Of a stretch of 11,799 nucleotides of DNA, positions 1 to 5,951 are shown in pieces; the stretch's first letter is position 1; every line of letters begins with the position of its first letter. The translations under genes and the position numbers were made by a program. The DNA comes from an uncultured Devosia sp. (GTDB lineage: Bacteria; Pseudomonadota; Alphaproteobacteria; Rhizobiales; Devosiaceae), in NCBI RefSeq assembly GCF_946479885.1, contig NZ_CAMLHM010000085.1:1-11799 (forward strand), given 5' to 3'. The notes beneath the pieces are model-generated. The model ran no database searches. It saw only the letters and a program-made list of their open reading frames with translations, and was not told the origin of the DNA.

Positions 1-495
1 AGGGGGTGGAGCAGAGATTCCCATCAGTGAAGCGAAATCCATCCGTTCCCATTCAGACAGGCTCGGCTTGGGCGCCGGCATAGACGCGGCCGCCGTGGCT
101 ACCACCGGCGCGGCCATCTCGTCGGCCGCCAACCCAAGTTCCTCGCCCAGTTCACCCAACTTTTCCGCGTAGCCCTCAAACTCCTGCCAGCGTTGCCAGA
201 TTTCAGGTCTGGCCTCCGAGGGCGCTTCCAGACTGCCTTCGGGAAAAAGCTCGGTCATGGCAGGGCCGGCGTGCATGGCGATCATTTCGGACGCCGAGCG
301 AATGGCGTCCAGGTCGGACGGGGCGGGTCCCGTCGCAACGGGCGCCAGCAGCTTTACCTGCTCGCTCAGCATCATCATGCCCATCATGCGCTCACCGACA
401 ATTCCGGTCGCGCCGCCATGACCGAATGCGGCTATGGCGCTTACCAAGAGGACACCGCAGGCCAAAGGGCCTCGGTAGGAAACTTTCTGATTCAT
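1..495 (-). CDS. Cytochrome c556/c'-like periplasmic protein (3' end outside window)
   Basis: Open from ATG at 495 to the window edge: 165 codons with no stop, so the C-terminus is missing. Residues 1-25 are a signal peptide (LACGVLLVSAIAAFG core). Residues 30-125 read like the helical bundle of the cytochrome c' family (PF01322): GIVGERMMGM in helix 1, where low-spin members have their Met ligand, then SEMIAMHAGPAMTELFPEGS and ARPEIWQRWQEF. The CxxCH heme site normally sits near the C-terminus and is not reached. Instead, residues 125-165 form an Ala/Pro-rich stretch (AAPVVATAAASMPAPKPS), which family members usually lack. The gene is last in view of the leftward copper cluster, 51 nt after the small secreted protein gene. 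The upstream GGAA is a weak ribosome site. A role in periplasmic electron transfer tied to copper oxidation is an inference from context. Fold is fairly sure; heme binding is not seen. Confidence 0.72.
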   Translation of the reverse strand, partial: MNQKVSYRGPLACGVLLVSAIAAFGHGGATGIVGERMMGMMMLSEQVKLLAPVATGPAPSDLDAIRSASEMIAMHAGPAMTELFPEGSLEAPSEARPEIWQRWQEFEGYAEKLGELGEELGLAADEMAAPVVATAAASMPAPKPSLSEWERMDFASLMGISAPPP

Positions 496-519
496 GTTTA
501 GTCGTTCCGGTTGCTGATT

Positions 520-533
520 GCCGCATATGCGGC
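520..533. promoter_or_regulatory. 14-bp perfect palindrome before the c556-like gene
   Basis: GCCGCATATGCGGC lies in the 51-nt gap between the small secreted protein gene and the c556-like gene, 24 nt before the latter's start. It could be an operator, or an RNA hairpin with an ATAT loop. Its core GCATATGC recurs before the other cytochrome gene (5953-5964). The function is unknown. Confidence 0.35.
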
Positions 534-546
534 GCCTGGGGAAGGC

Positions 547-873
547 TCAGCGACGCGGGGGACGAGGATCCTGGGCGACGACGCGCAGCGGCCGAGATGG
601 GGCTCCGGAAAAATAGACTACCGGGGCGACGCTGGTGGCACACGGGACGCTGACGGGATCGGGCCCCAGGATCGGTGCGCCACAATGGATCGCCGCGTCA
701 CTATGGCGGTCGGTGGCATCCTGCGACTCGAGGTGCTCGTCAGCGGAGGAGGCTGACAGCTCAGAACCGGCATGGTGACCATGCTCAGCATGGGCGGCAT
801 GTGCGGGGACTGCACCGAGAAGCAGCACCACGAGCATGGCCAGCATGCTGACGATGTTCCTAATCAGCTTCAA
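547..873 (-). CDS. Small exported His/Cys-containing protein, function unknown
   Basis: I prefer a TTG start at 873, which gives MKLIRNIVSMLAMLVV and has GGAG about 9 nt upstream; the ATG at 939 would add 22 residues that do not look like a signal peptide. Product is 108 aa. Residues 1-26 are a signal peptide (VVLLLGAVPAHA). Next come a His cluster (HAEHGHH, about 28-34), an acidic/polar stretch with more His, two cysteines (C64 within HCG, and C78), and a basic C-terminus ending DPRPPRR. Its plan of signal peptide, His cluster, spaced Cys and terminal RPPR matches the product of 5323-4967, so the two look like distant relatives. Such short proteins recur in copper clusters (CopL-like or DUF2946-like by general appearance, from memory). 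Periplasmic metal binding is inferred. It lies between the CusF-like and c556-like genes, 110 nt after the former and past a strong hairpin. Confidence 0.6.
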   Translation of the reverse strand: MKLIRNIVSMLAMLVVLLLGAVPAHAAHAEHGHHAGSELSASSADEHLESQDATDRHSDAAIHCGAPILGPDPVSVPCATSVAPVVYFSGAPSRPLRVVAQDPRPPRR

Positions 874-945
874 CCGCGAATCTCCAATGCAGTTCGCTTT
901 GACGAAAACTTTGTGTCCTCCCCGTGGCGTTTCGGCCAAGGAGGG

Positions 946-969
946 GATGCGGGCGGCGTCGCCCGCATC
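946..969 (-). terminator. Strong hairpin after the CusF-like gene
   Basis: A perfect 10-bp GC-rich stem (GATGCGGGCG paired with CGCCCGCATC) with a 4-nt loop begins 14 nt past the stop of the CusF-like gene. It lacks a following T tract on either strand, so it may be a weak or Rho-assisted terminator, or an mRNA-stabilising 3' structure separating the last two genes from the rest of the unit. Confidence 0.45.
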
Positions 970-982
970 TTAACTGGTCGTC

Positions 983-1267
983 CTAGGTACGAGGCTCCAG
1001 CTTCACTACGGTGAGCTTGCCGTTCACCCTGTCGGCCTCGAATGTCACCAGATCGCCTGGCTTCACCACTTTGAGCATTTCGAGATCGGCGACGGTGAAC
1101 ACCATGGTCATCGCGCCCATGTCCAGATTGGTGATCTCGCCGTGCTTGAGCGTGATCTTGCCCTGGGCTTCGTTGATCTTTTTGACTTCGCCCTCGACGG
1201 GGACGGTCTGGGCCATGGCTGCAGTCGAAAGCATGGCGAAGGCGAAAGAGAGGATTGTTTTGCGCAT
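983..1267 (-). CDS. CusF-like periplasmic copper-binding protein
   Basis: 94 aa from the ATG at 1267, with AAGGA about 10 nt upstream. Residues 1-19 are a signal peptide (ends STAAMA, then Q). Residues 24-91 match the small OB-fold CusF domain (PF11604): GEVKKINEAQGKITLKHG, then NLDMGAMTMVF, then KPGDLVTFEADRVNGKLTVVKL. E. coli CusF binds Cu(I)/Ag(I) with one His, two Met and a capping Trp. Here H42, M53 and M55 align with the His and the two Met, while the Trp position is M50, as in many non-enteric relatives. CusF normally hands Cu(I) to a CusCBA RND pump, but no CusA or CusB gene is in this window. The partner may instead be the cupredoxin (23 nt upstream) or the oxidase. Copper binding in the periplasm is a strong family inference; the partner is a guess. 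Confidence 0.85.
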   Translation of the reverse strand: MRKTILSFAFAMLSTAAMAQTVPVEGEVKKINEAQGKITLKHGEITNLDMGAMTMVFTVADLEMLKVVKPGDLVTFEADRVNGKLTVVKLEPRT

Positions 1268-1289
1268 TTTTGCTAGTCCTTGAGGGTGA

Positions 1290-1760
1290 TTATTGAACGA
1301 TGATGCTGCCGAACATGCCGCCTTCGCGGTGCCCGGGAAGCAGGCAGGAGAAATCGAATTCCCCTGCATTGGTGAAGCGCCAGACGACGTCGGTAACTTC
1401 GCCAGGCTGGACACGCACGGCATTGGGATCGTCGTGCTCCATGTCCGGGTTCTTGGCCATTTCGGCGCCGTGCAGGAGGTTCTCCTCAAGCGTGGCGAAG
1501 ACCAGTTCGTGTTCGAGCTCGCCGCCGTTGCGGACCCGAATTCTGACTTGCTCGCCGACCCGCACCTTGATGATGTCTGGAAGGAACTTCATGGCTCCGT
1601 CCAATTCCTTCATCGTCACCTGGATAAGGCGGGCCGGCTGGGTCGGATCTCCCGGCTCGCCATAGGCAAGGGCTTCTTCGTGGAGGTGGCCGGAGTCTGC
1701 GTAAACAGTGCCGGCACCCAGGAGCGTCGCCACAATGGCAAGCGCGATCGTCTTCTTCAC
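1290..1760 (-). CDS. Periplasmic cupredoxin (CopI-like / COG4454 type)
   Basis: I favour the GTG at 1760, which gives MKKTIALAIVATLLGAG and has GAGG 6 nt upstream. An in-frame ATG at 1772 is possible, adding four residues, but has no ribosome site. Product is 156 aa: signal peptide 1-21, a short His-bearing stretch (DSGHLHEEALAYGEPGDP), then a cupredoxin fold from about 45 to the end. Type-1 copper ligands are visible: H84 in ELEHELVF, then C139, H144 and M149 in the C-x4-H-x4-M loop (CLLPGHREGGM). An insertion at about 93-112 carries extra His and Met (LLHGAEMAKNPDMEHDD), as in CopI-like copper-tolerance cupredoxins. Its start lies just after the oxidase stop, so the two are likely co-translated and may exchange electrons or copper. 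Copper binding is firmly supported by motifs; the exact role is inferred. Confidence 0.87.
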   Translation of the reverse strand: MKKTIALAIVATLLGAGTVYADSGHLHEEALAYGEPGDPTQPARLIQVTMKELDGAMKFLPDIIKVRVGEQVRIRVRNGGELEHELVFATLEENLLHGAEMAKNPDMEHDDPNAVRVQPGEVTDVVWRFTNAGEFDFSCLLPGHREGGMFGSIIVQ

Positions 1761-1776
1761 TTCTGACCTCATCTGG

Positions 1777-3174
1777 TTAGTGATTGCTATGGCCGGCGCC
1801 GGGTTTGACAACCTGGACCTCGACCGTATCGGCGTTGATCGCAGGCGCTTCCGCCCGCTCGGCATTCAACGATTCCCCGCTCCATTCGTAGGAGACGGTA
1901 CCTTCCGGGTGCTCGAACCAGCCCGGATCTGAATAGTCGTCGCGGACCAATCCTTCGCGGACCTTGACGACTGAAAACATGCCGCCCATTTCGATGGCTC
2001 CGAACGGGCCCCAGCCCGTCATCATCGGCAGGGTGTTGTCTGGCATCGGCATTTCCATTTCGCCCATTTCGGCCATGCCGCTGGCGCCCATGGACATATA
2101 GTCCGGGACCAGCTCCTGAACCTTTTCGGTCACCAGGGCCCTTTCGGTCCCGATCCAGGTGCGGACGTCGTGCCCCATGGCATTCATGGTGTGATGGGAT
2201 TTGTGGCAGTGGATGGCCCAGTCGCCCGGACGATCGGCGACAAAATCGAAAGCGCGCATCTGTCCCACGGCGCAGTCGATCGTCACCTCGGGCCAGGCGG
2301 CGGCCTCTGGCACCCACCCTCCGTCCGTGCAGGACACCTTGAAGTCGTATCCGTGCATGTGGATCGGGTGGTTCGTCATGGTGAGGTTGCCGAACCTGAC
2401 CCTGACCCTATCTCCCAGGCCGCAGACCAGCGGGTCGATCCCGGGGAAGGCGCGGCTGTTCCAGGTCCACAGGTTGAAGTCGGTCATGGTATTGACCTTG
2501 GGCACATAGGCGCCGGGCTCGATGTCGTAGGCGTTGAGCAGGAAAACGAAATCGCGGTCTACACGTCGGAAGGTGGGATCTTTGGGATGGACCACGAAGA
2601 ACCCCATCATCCCCATGGCCATCTGCACCATTTCGTCGGCGTGCGGGTGGTACATGAAGGTGCCGCTCTTCTGGAGCTGGAACTCGTAGACGAAGGTGCG
2701 CCCCGGCGGAATGTGGGGCTGGGTCAGTCCACCCACGCCATCCATGCCGGAGGGCAAGAGCTGCCCATGCCAATGAATGGTCGTGTGTTCCGGCAGCTTG
2801 TTGGTCACGAAGATACGGACGAAGTCGCCCTCGACCGCCTCCAGCGTCGGCCCCGGAGACTGGCCGTTGTAGCCCCATAGATGGGCGACCATGCCCGGCG
2901 CGATCTCCCGCACCACCGGCTCGGCGACGAGGTGGAATTCCTTCCACTTGCCCTGAGCACGGCTCGGCAAGGTCCAGCCGTTGAGGGTGACTACGGGGTT
3001 GTAGTCCGGCCCCGTAGTCGGGGGCAGGGGTGGCTGGGTTCCGGGATCGGTCATGAACGCCGCCTCAGGGATCGAGGCGGCCTGGACACGTCCCGAAACC
3101 AGACCCGCTCCGAGCAAAGCGGCGCCAGAGAGGAATGTCCGGCGCGAATATGCGTTGTCGTCGTTCTCAGCCAT
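1777..3174 (-). CDS. Two-domain multicopper oxidase, Tat-exported
   Basis: 465 aa. A twin-arginine signal (SRRTFL, R11-R12, then SGAALLGAGLVSG) sends the folded protein to the periplasm. All four copper motifs are present: HWH 134-136, HPH 176-178, HPIHMH 269-274, and HCHxxxHxxxxM (H322, C323, H324, H328, M333). Type 1, 2 and 3 copper sites therefore look complete. Only about 90 residues separate the second and third motifs, against about 300 in CueO, so the middle cupredoxin domain is missing. The type-1 site is in the second domain, as in small laccases. About 130 residues follow the HCH motif, with a Met-rich stretch at 360-399 (YMSMGASGMAEMGEMEMPMP and on). The likely reaction is oxidation of Cu(I) to Cu(II), with O2 reduced to water. 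GAGGAG lies 8 nt before ATG, within the end of the TolC gene. The cupredoxin gene follows closely. Confidence 0.92.
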   Translation of the reverse strand: MAENDDNAYSRRTFLSGAALLGAGLVSGRVQAASIPEAAFMTDPGTQPPLPPTTGPDYNPVVTLNGWTLPSRAQGKWKEFHLVAEPVVREIAPGMVAHLWGYNGQSPGPTLEAVEGDFVRIFVTNKLPEHTTIHWHGQLLPSGMDGVGGLTQPHIPPGRTFVYEFQLQKSGTFMYHPHADEMVQMAMGMMGFFVVHPKDPTFRRVDRDFVFLLNAYDIEPGAYVPKVNTMTDFNLWTWNSRAFPGIDPLVCGLGDRVRVRFGNLTMTNHPIHMHGYDFKVSCTDGGWVPEAAAWPEVTIDCAVGQMRAFDFVADRPGDWAIHCHKSHHTMNAMGHDVRTWIGTERALVTEKVQELVPDYMSMGASGMAEMGEMEMPMPDNTLPMMTGWGPFGAIEMGGMFSVVKVREGLVRDDYSDPGWFEHPEGTVSYEWSGESLNAERAEAPAINADTVEVQVVKPGAGHSNH

Positions 3175-3176
3175 GT

Positions 3177-4628
3177 CTAGTGCTCCTCGGCCGCTGCTGG
3201 ACCGGATGGCGCATCGCCTGCGCCCGTTTCAGTCCCCGCGCCGCCGCCGATGATGGCCGCCTGCAGGTCGACGCTGGCCAGGAAGAAGTCGCGCTTGGCG
3301 CCGATGGCCATGACATTGCTGTCGACGCTTTCGGCAGCGGTAGTGAGCAGGTCGAAGACATCGGTCAGCATGCCGCTGTACTCGAGCGCGGCCTGCTCAT
3401 CGATCGTCGCTCGCAAGGGGAGAATGCGGTTTCGGTACTGCCAGGAAATGTCGTAGGTGGCCCGGTACCGGACATAGGCAGCCCGAACCTCGGAGCGGGC
3501 GTTGATGGCCTGCTCCGTCAATTCGTTGACCGCCATCATATAGGTTTCGGCGGACCGGCGAGCGGAGCTTTCCCCGAGGTCGAACAGCGGGATTTGCAGT
3601 TCGAGTTCGGCACCGAATTCGGTTTCAGACTCCCCGGTCTCGGTCGACCCGGTAGTATTGGAGAGACCGGCGAGGTCGAGAATGGTGACGAACCGCGTGG
3701 CCTTGGTCAGCCCCAGCGACTTGGCCGTGGCCTCCAGGTCCAGGCGCATGGCCGCCAGATCGACGCGTTTGCCCATGGCCAAAGCCTCAAGTGAATCCTG
3801 AGCCATCAGGGTCTCCGGCACCGACGGCAACTGGCCCGGCAACTTGAAGGCAATCTCGGGGCCCCATAGGCCAAGCAGGCGCGTGAGGGCTTCCCGTTCA
3901 AGCTGCTCGTCGAGTCTGGCTTCGGCCAGCTGGTTGGAGACTTCGGCGTAAAAGGCACTGGCTCTGGCCTGTTCGAGCGTGGTCGCCGCCCCGGTCTCAC
4001 CCAGCTTTATCGTGAGTTCGGCGGCCGCATCGGCTGCTTGGCGAGCCTTCTCCAGTTGGGCGACGACTTGTTTGGCCGCCACCGCATTGTAGAAGGCCCG
4101 ACGTGTTTCGGCCGCGAGCACAAAGGTAGCCTCGACCGTTCGGAGGGTTGCGGCCGCATATTCGGTTTCGGCAATCGACTGCCTGGCCGGCAGCGTGAAC
4201 AGTGAGAGCAGGCTACCGACAAGACGGCGTTCGATCTCGAAGTCTGCGCCATTGACGAGCTTGCCGATCGAGACGATCGGACTTTCGGGCAGGCTGGCAG
4301 CGACATAGTCGGCCTCTGAGACGCCGAGCTTGTTGAATTCGGCCTGCAATCCGCGATTGTTGAGGAGCGCCACCTGAACGGCCGTATCTGCGGTGAGCGG
4401 ATTGGCCAATAGTCCCTGGACGCGCGCGCGAACCGCAACCTCATCGGCCGGGGACGCAATCTTCACGGTGTCCTGGTTGAGCTCGTCTCGCACCCGTCCG
4501 GAAACGGGCGACATGCCGCCGTCTTTGGAGAAAGTGGCGCAGGCCGAGAGCGTCAGCGCGAGCGCAGTGATGGACAGCAGGCTTCTGCCGGCGCGAGGCA
4601 GCTGCCGCATTTTTGTTGCGCCGATCAT
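3177..4628 (-). CDS. TolC-family outer-membrane efflux lipoprotein
   Basis: 483 aa. The ATG at 4628 overlaps the stop of the preceding lipoprotein gene (ATGA), and GGGAG lies upstream. Residues 13-30 are a lipoprotein signal with lipobox LSAC, so C30 would be acylated. The rest is the double OEP repeat of TolC/CusC proteins: long Ala/Glu-rich helices (for example TAVQVALLNNRGLQAEFN, and later ALAMGKRVDLAAMRLDLEAT) alternating with short beta-barrel segments (EFGAELELQIPLFD). The final 25 residues are Gly/Ala-rich and end in EEH. Such proteins form trimeric outer-membrane channels. No RND pump or membrane-fusion gene accompanies it here, only the multicopper oxidase 2 nt downstream. It either works with a pump encoded elsewhere or serves the oxidase route. 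Copper export is inferred from context only. Confidence 0.9.
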   Translation of the reverse strand: MIGATKMRQLPRAGRSLLSITALALTLSACATFSKDGGMSPVSGRVRDELNQDTVKIASPADEVAVRARVQGLLANPLTADTAVQVALLNNRGLQAEFNKLGVSEADYVAASLPESPIVSIGKLVNGADFEIERRLVGSLLSLFTLPARQSIAETEYAAATLRTVEATFVLAAETRRAFYNAVAAKQVVAQLEKARQAADAAAELTIKLGETGAATTLEQARASAFYAEVSNQLAEARLDEQLEREALTRLLGLWGPEIAFKLPGQLPSVPETLMAQDSLEALAMGKRVDLAAMRLDLEATAKSLGLTKATRFVTILDLAGLSNTTGSTETGESETEFGAELELQIPLFDLGESSARRSAETYMMAVNELTEQAINARSEVRAAYVRYRATYDISWQYRNRILPLRATIDEQAALEYSGMLTDVFDLLTTAAESVDSNVMAIGAKRDFFLASVDLQAAIIGGGAGTETGAGDAPSGPAAAEEH

Positions 4629-4840
4629 TCTGAGCTCCCGGGAGAAACCGCAGTGTTGCTCTCCAGCCAGGGCTTGGGCTGCACCGGTGCATAGTTGACG
4701 GTGCCGTTCATCACGCTGACATGGCGTAGGGGAGGGACCGGAGAGTGGGGGTCAGCCGCGGCCGGCAGCGCCGGTTGGGCGGTCGCAGAGGCGCACGCCG
4801 ACACGGCGGCCGCTAAGGCCACCAAGAGGAGGATTTTCAT
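4625..4840 (-). CDS. Small lipoprotein preceding the TolC gene
   Basis: 71 aa from ATG at 4840 (MKILLLVALAAAVSAC). The lipobox VSAC predicts acylation at C16. The mature part is short and Pro/Ala-rich (ATAQPALPAAADPHSPVPPL), then RHVSVMNGTVNYAPVQPKPW and LESNTAV. From memory, short lipoproteins with a Pro-Trp...Asn-x-x-Val tail recur just before TolC-type genes in metal clusters, which fits its position and its 4-nt overlap with the TolC gene. I know no defined function; an accessory part of the outer-membrane channel is a guess. There is no clear ribosome site. The 126-nt upstream gap holds two perfect palindromes and a hairpin. Confidence 0.72.
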   Translation of the reverse strand: MKILLLVALAAAVSACASATAQPALPAAADPHSPVPPLRHVSVMNGTVNYAPVQPKPWLESNTAVSPGSSE

Positions 4841-4889
4841 AGTTTTGCTTTGTGTTCTTAGAGCCGCCAGACGTCGGACGGCGAGTCGC

Positions 4890-4923
4890 GCAACGCGTTG
4901 CAACGACCGATCAGCACCGGTGC
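4890..4923. promoter_or_regulatory. Paired palindromes upstream of the lipoprotein/TolC genes
   Basis: Two perfect dyads lie in the gap before the lipoprotein gene: GCAACGCGTTGC (4890-4901) and GCACCGGTGC (4914-4923). The first overlaps a further GTTGCAAC dyad. They could be operator sites for an unknown regulator acting on the lipoprotein-TolC-oxidase unit. No convincing -35/-10 pair is visible. Confidence 0.3.
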
Positions 4924-4943
4924 AAAAGATCGATGCCAGCTCA

Positions 4944-4959
4944 GGCGCCAGGAGGCGCC
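4944..4959 (-). terminator. GGCGCC hairpin after the small His/Cys protein gene
   Basis: Two GGCGCC copies separated by 4 nt can form a 6-bp GC stem, 7 nt past the stop at 4967. There is no T tract right after it; a TTTT occurs about 17 nt later. It is at best a weak terminator or attenuator between the small protein gene and the lipoprotein gene. Confidence 0.3.
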
Positions 4960-4966
4960 ACAGGAC

Positions 4967-5323
4967 TTAAGCTAGTCGGGGAGGACGATCGAGACTGGTG
5001 ACGAACGCTCGAACGATGTCGTGAGCGGGGCGGACCACATGTGCCGCCTTTGTCAGGGCTAAAAATGCCGTGTAGCCGAAACAGGGCTGCACGCCAACAT
5101 GACAGCTCATGGAGCAGCACGATGGGCCCTGGTCTTCATGGGCCCCGTGGTGGTCGACAGCCTCGTGGTGGTCCGGAGTGTCCTCGCAGACGGAGGCGAC
5201 CTCATGGGCACAATGTACCGCCACGTCGCTCGAACCGGTACGTTCCGCAGCGAAAGACATGCCGGCATGGGCCCACGGCGCGCTGAACATCAGCGCGGCG
5301 ACCACGACCAGAAAAATGCGCAT
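4967..5323 (-). CDS. Small exported His/Cys-rich protein, function unknown
   Basis: 118 aa from the ATG at 5323, chosen because residues 1-20 then form a clean signal peptide (MRIFLVVVAALMFSAPWAHA). An upstream in-frame ATG at 5395 would add 24 polar residues; neither start has a good ribosome site. The mature part carries many metal-type ligands: HCAHEVASVC (37-46), a His run (HHEAVDHHGAHED, 52-64), then PSCCSMSCHVGVQPC (67-81), and a C-terminus ending LDRPPRLA. It shares signal peptide, His cluster, Cys pair and terminal RPPR with the product of 873-547. It is the first gene after an internal CueR-like operator and heads the unit leading to TolC and the oxidase. That is the position copL holds in xanthomonad copLAB clusters, but homology to CopL is not shown here. 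Copper binding or sensing in the periplasm is inferred. Confidence 0.65.
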   Translation of the reverse strand: MRIFLVVVAALMFSAPWAHAGMSFAAERTGSSDVAVHCAHEVASVCEDTPDHHEAVDHHGAHEDQGPSCCSMSCHVGVQPCFGYTAFLALTKAAHVVRPAHDIVRAFVTSLDRPPRLA

Positions 5324-5401
5324 CGCGGGAATCACAGCTGCACGTTGTCCGATTAGTATGTTCTTCGCAAGAAGGTTTTTCGCATGGCTGCTCATCCAGC
5401 A

Positions 5402-5417
5402 TTAACCCCGCATTAAC
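5402..5417. promoter_or_regulatory. CtrA-type box TTAA-N7-TTAAC
   Basis: TTAA at 5402-5405, seven bases, then TTAAC at 5413-5417: a full match to the CtrA consensus. It sits 79 nt upstream of the small protein start at 5323 and between that gene and its CueR-like operator. The TTAAC orientation points right, away from the gene, but the TTAA halves themselves are symmetric. Binding is inferred from consensus alone. Confidence 0.5.
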
Positions 5418-5504
5418 ATGGGCATGCGGTCGACCGCAAATAGTGTCGGAAGCATCGGATACGTGGTCATCGCGCGATCTGTCGCCGCCTTGCAGGCCTT
5501 CTCA

Positions 5505-5528
5505 GCCCTTCAACAGTGGCAAGGTCAA
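5505..5528 (-). promoter_or_regulatory. Second CueR/HmrR-like operator (leftward)
   Basis: On the minus strand the block TTGACCTTGCCAC (5528-5516) is identical to the one before the ATPase gene. It is followed by a degenerate right arm, TTGAAGGGC, matching 5 of 9 bases of the expected TGGCAAGGT. TTGACC would be the -35. With the 19-nt spacing used by MerR-family promoters, the -10 falls on GAGAAG, which is poor. It lies 33 nt past the stop of the cytochrome gene, so it would give an internal copper-inducible start for the small protein, lipoprotein, TolC and oxidase genes. Confidence 0.55.
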
Positions 5529-5561
5529 GCGCTATTTCAGATGGCAGTGAGACGAACGCGA

Positions 5562-5951
5562 CTATCTGCTTTGTTGGATGTCACGTTCCCGATCGGGCCA
5601 AGTTTTCTTGATGTAGTCGATGATCGCCATGATCTCGCTGTCATCAAGCTTGGGGCCGAACGCGGGCATATCTGTTTCATAGCCAGGGGCAAGGGCGGCC
5701 AGGCCATCGCGGACGATCACCAGGAGCTGCTCGTCGGAGTGGTGCCAGGTATGCCCCGTCTCGTCGTGCGGCGGCGCCGGCAACCGCCCGCTCGGCAGCC
5801 GCTGCATCCAGTTCGGCTGTCCCTCGAGGCTGGCGCCATGGCAGCTCGCGCAGTGCTCGAGGTAGAGAGCCTGACCATCCGGGGGCCGCGACTGCGCCGT
5901 AGCCTCGGTACAAGCGAAGATCGTCGCCGTCAGCACGAGCGTGAATCTCAT
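5562..5951 (-). CDS. Periplasmic one-heme c-type cytochrome
   Basis: 129 aa. ATG at 5951 overlaps the stop of the propeller gene (ATGA), so the two are translationally coupled. Residues 1-20 are a signal peptide (ends TEATA, then Q). The class I cytochrome c fold follows: heme site CASCH at 34-38 in a typical GQALYLEHCASCHG context, a loop with RLPSGRLPAPPHDETGHTWH, a middle helix SDEQLLVIVRDG, and the sixth heme ligand M95 in TDMPAFGPKLDD, then the C-terminal helix EIMAIIDYIKKTWP. Length and motif order are normal for a complete protein. It probably moves electrons in the periplasm; a link to copper oxidation or to the terminal oxidase is inferred from its place in the cluster. Confidence 0.9.
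   Translation of the reverse strand: MRFTLVLTATIFACTEATAQSRPPDGQALYLEHCASCHGASLEGQPNWMQRLPSGRLPAPPHDETGHTWHHSDEQLLVIVRDGLAALAPGYETDMPAFGPKLDDSEIMAIIDYIKKTWPDRERDIQQSR

Noticed and set aside
193..501. Rightward open frame opposite the c556-like gene
   Set aside because: The leftward frame has a signal peptide and family motifs; this one has neither.
2492..2500. TTGACCTTG resembling the start of the CueR-like block
   Set aside because: It lies within the oxidase coding sequence (codons for Pro-Lys-Val-Asn), has no right arm and does not precede a gene in that direction.
2170..2880. Long rightward open frame (236 aa) opposite the multicopper oxidase gene
   Set aside because: It is the antisense of a gene with all copper motifs, has no domain or signal I recognise, and is rich in His/Val/Gly as expected from complementary codons.
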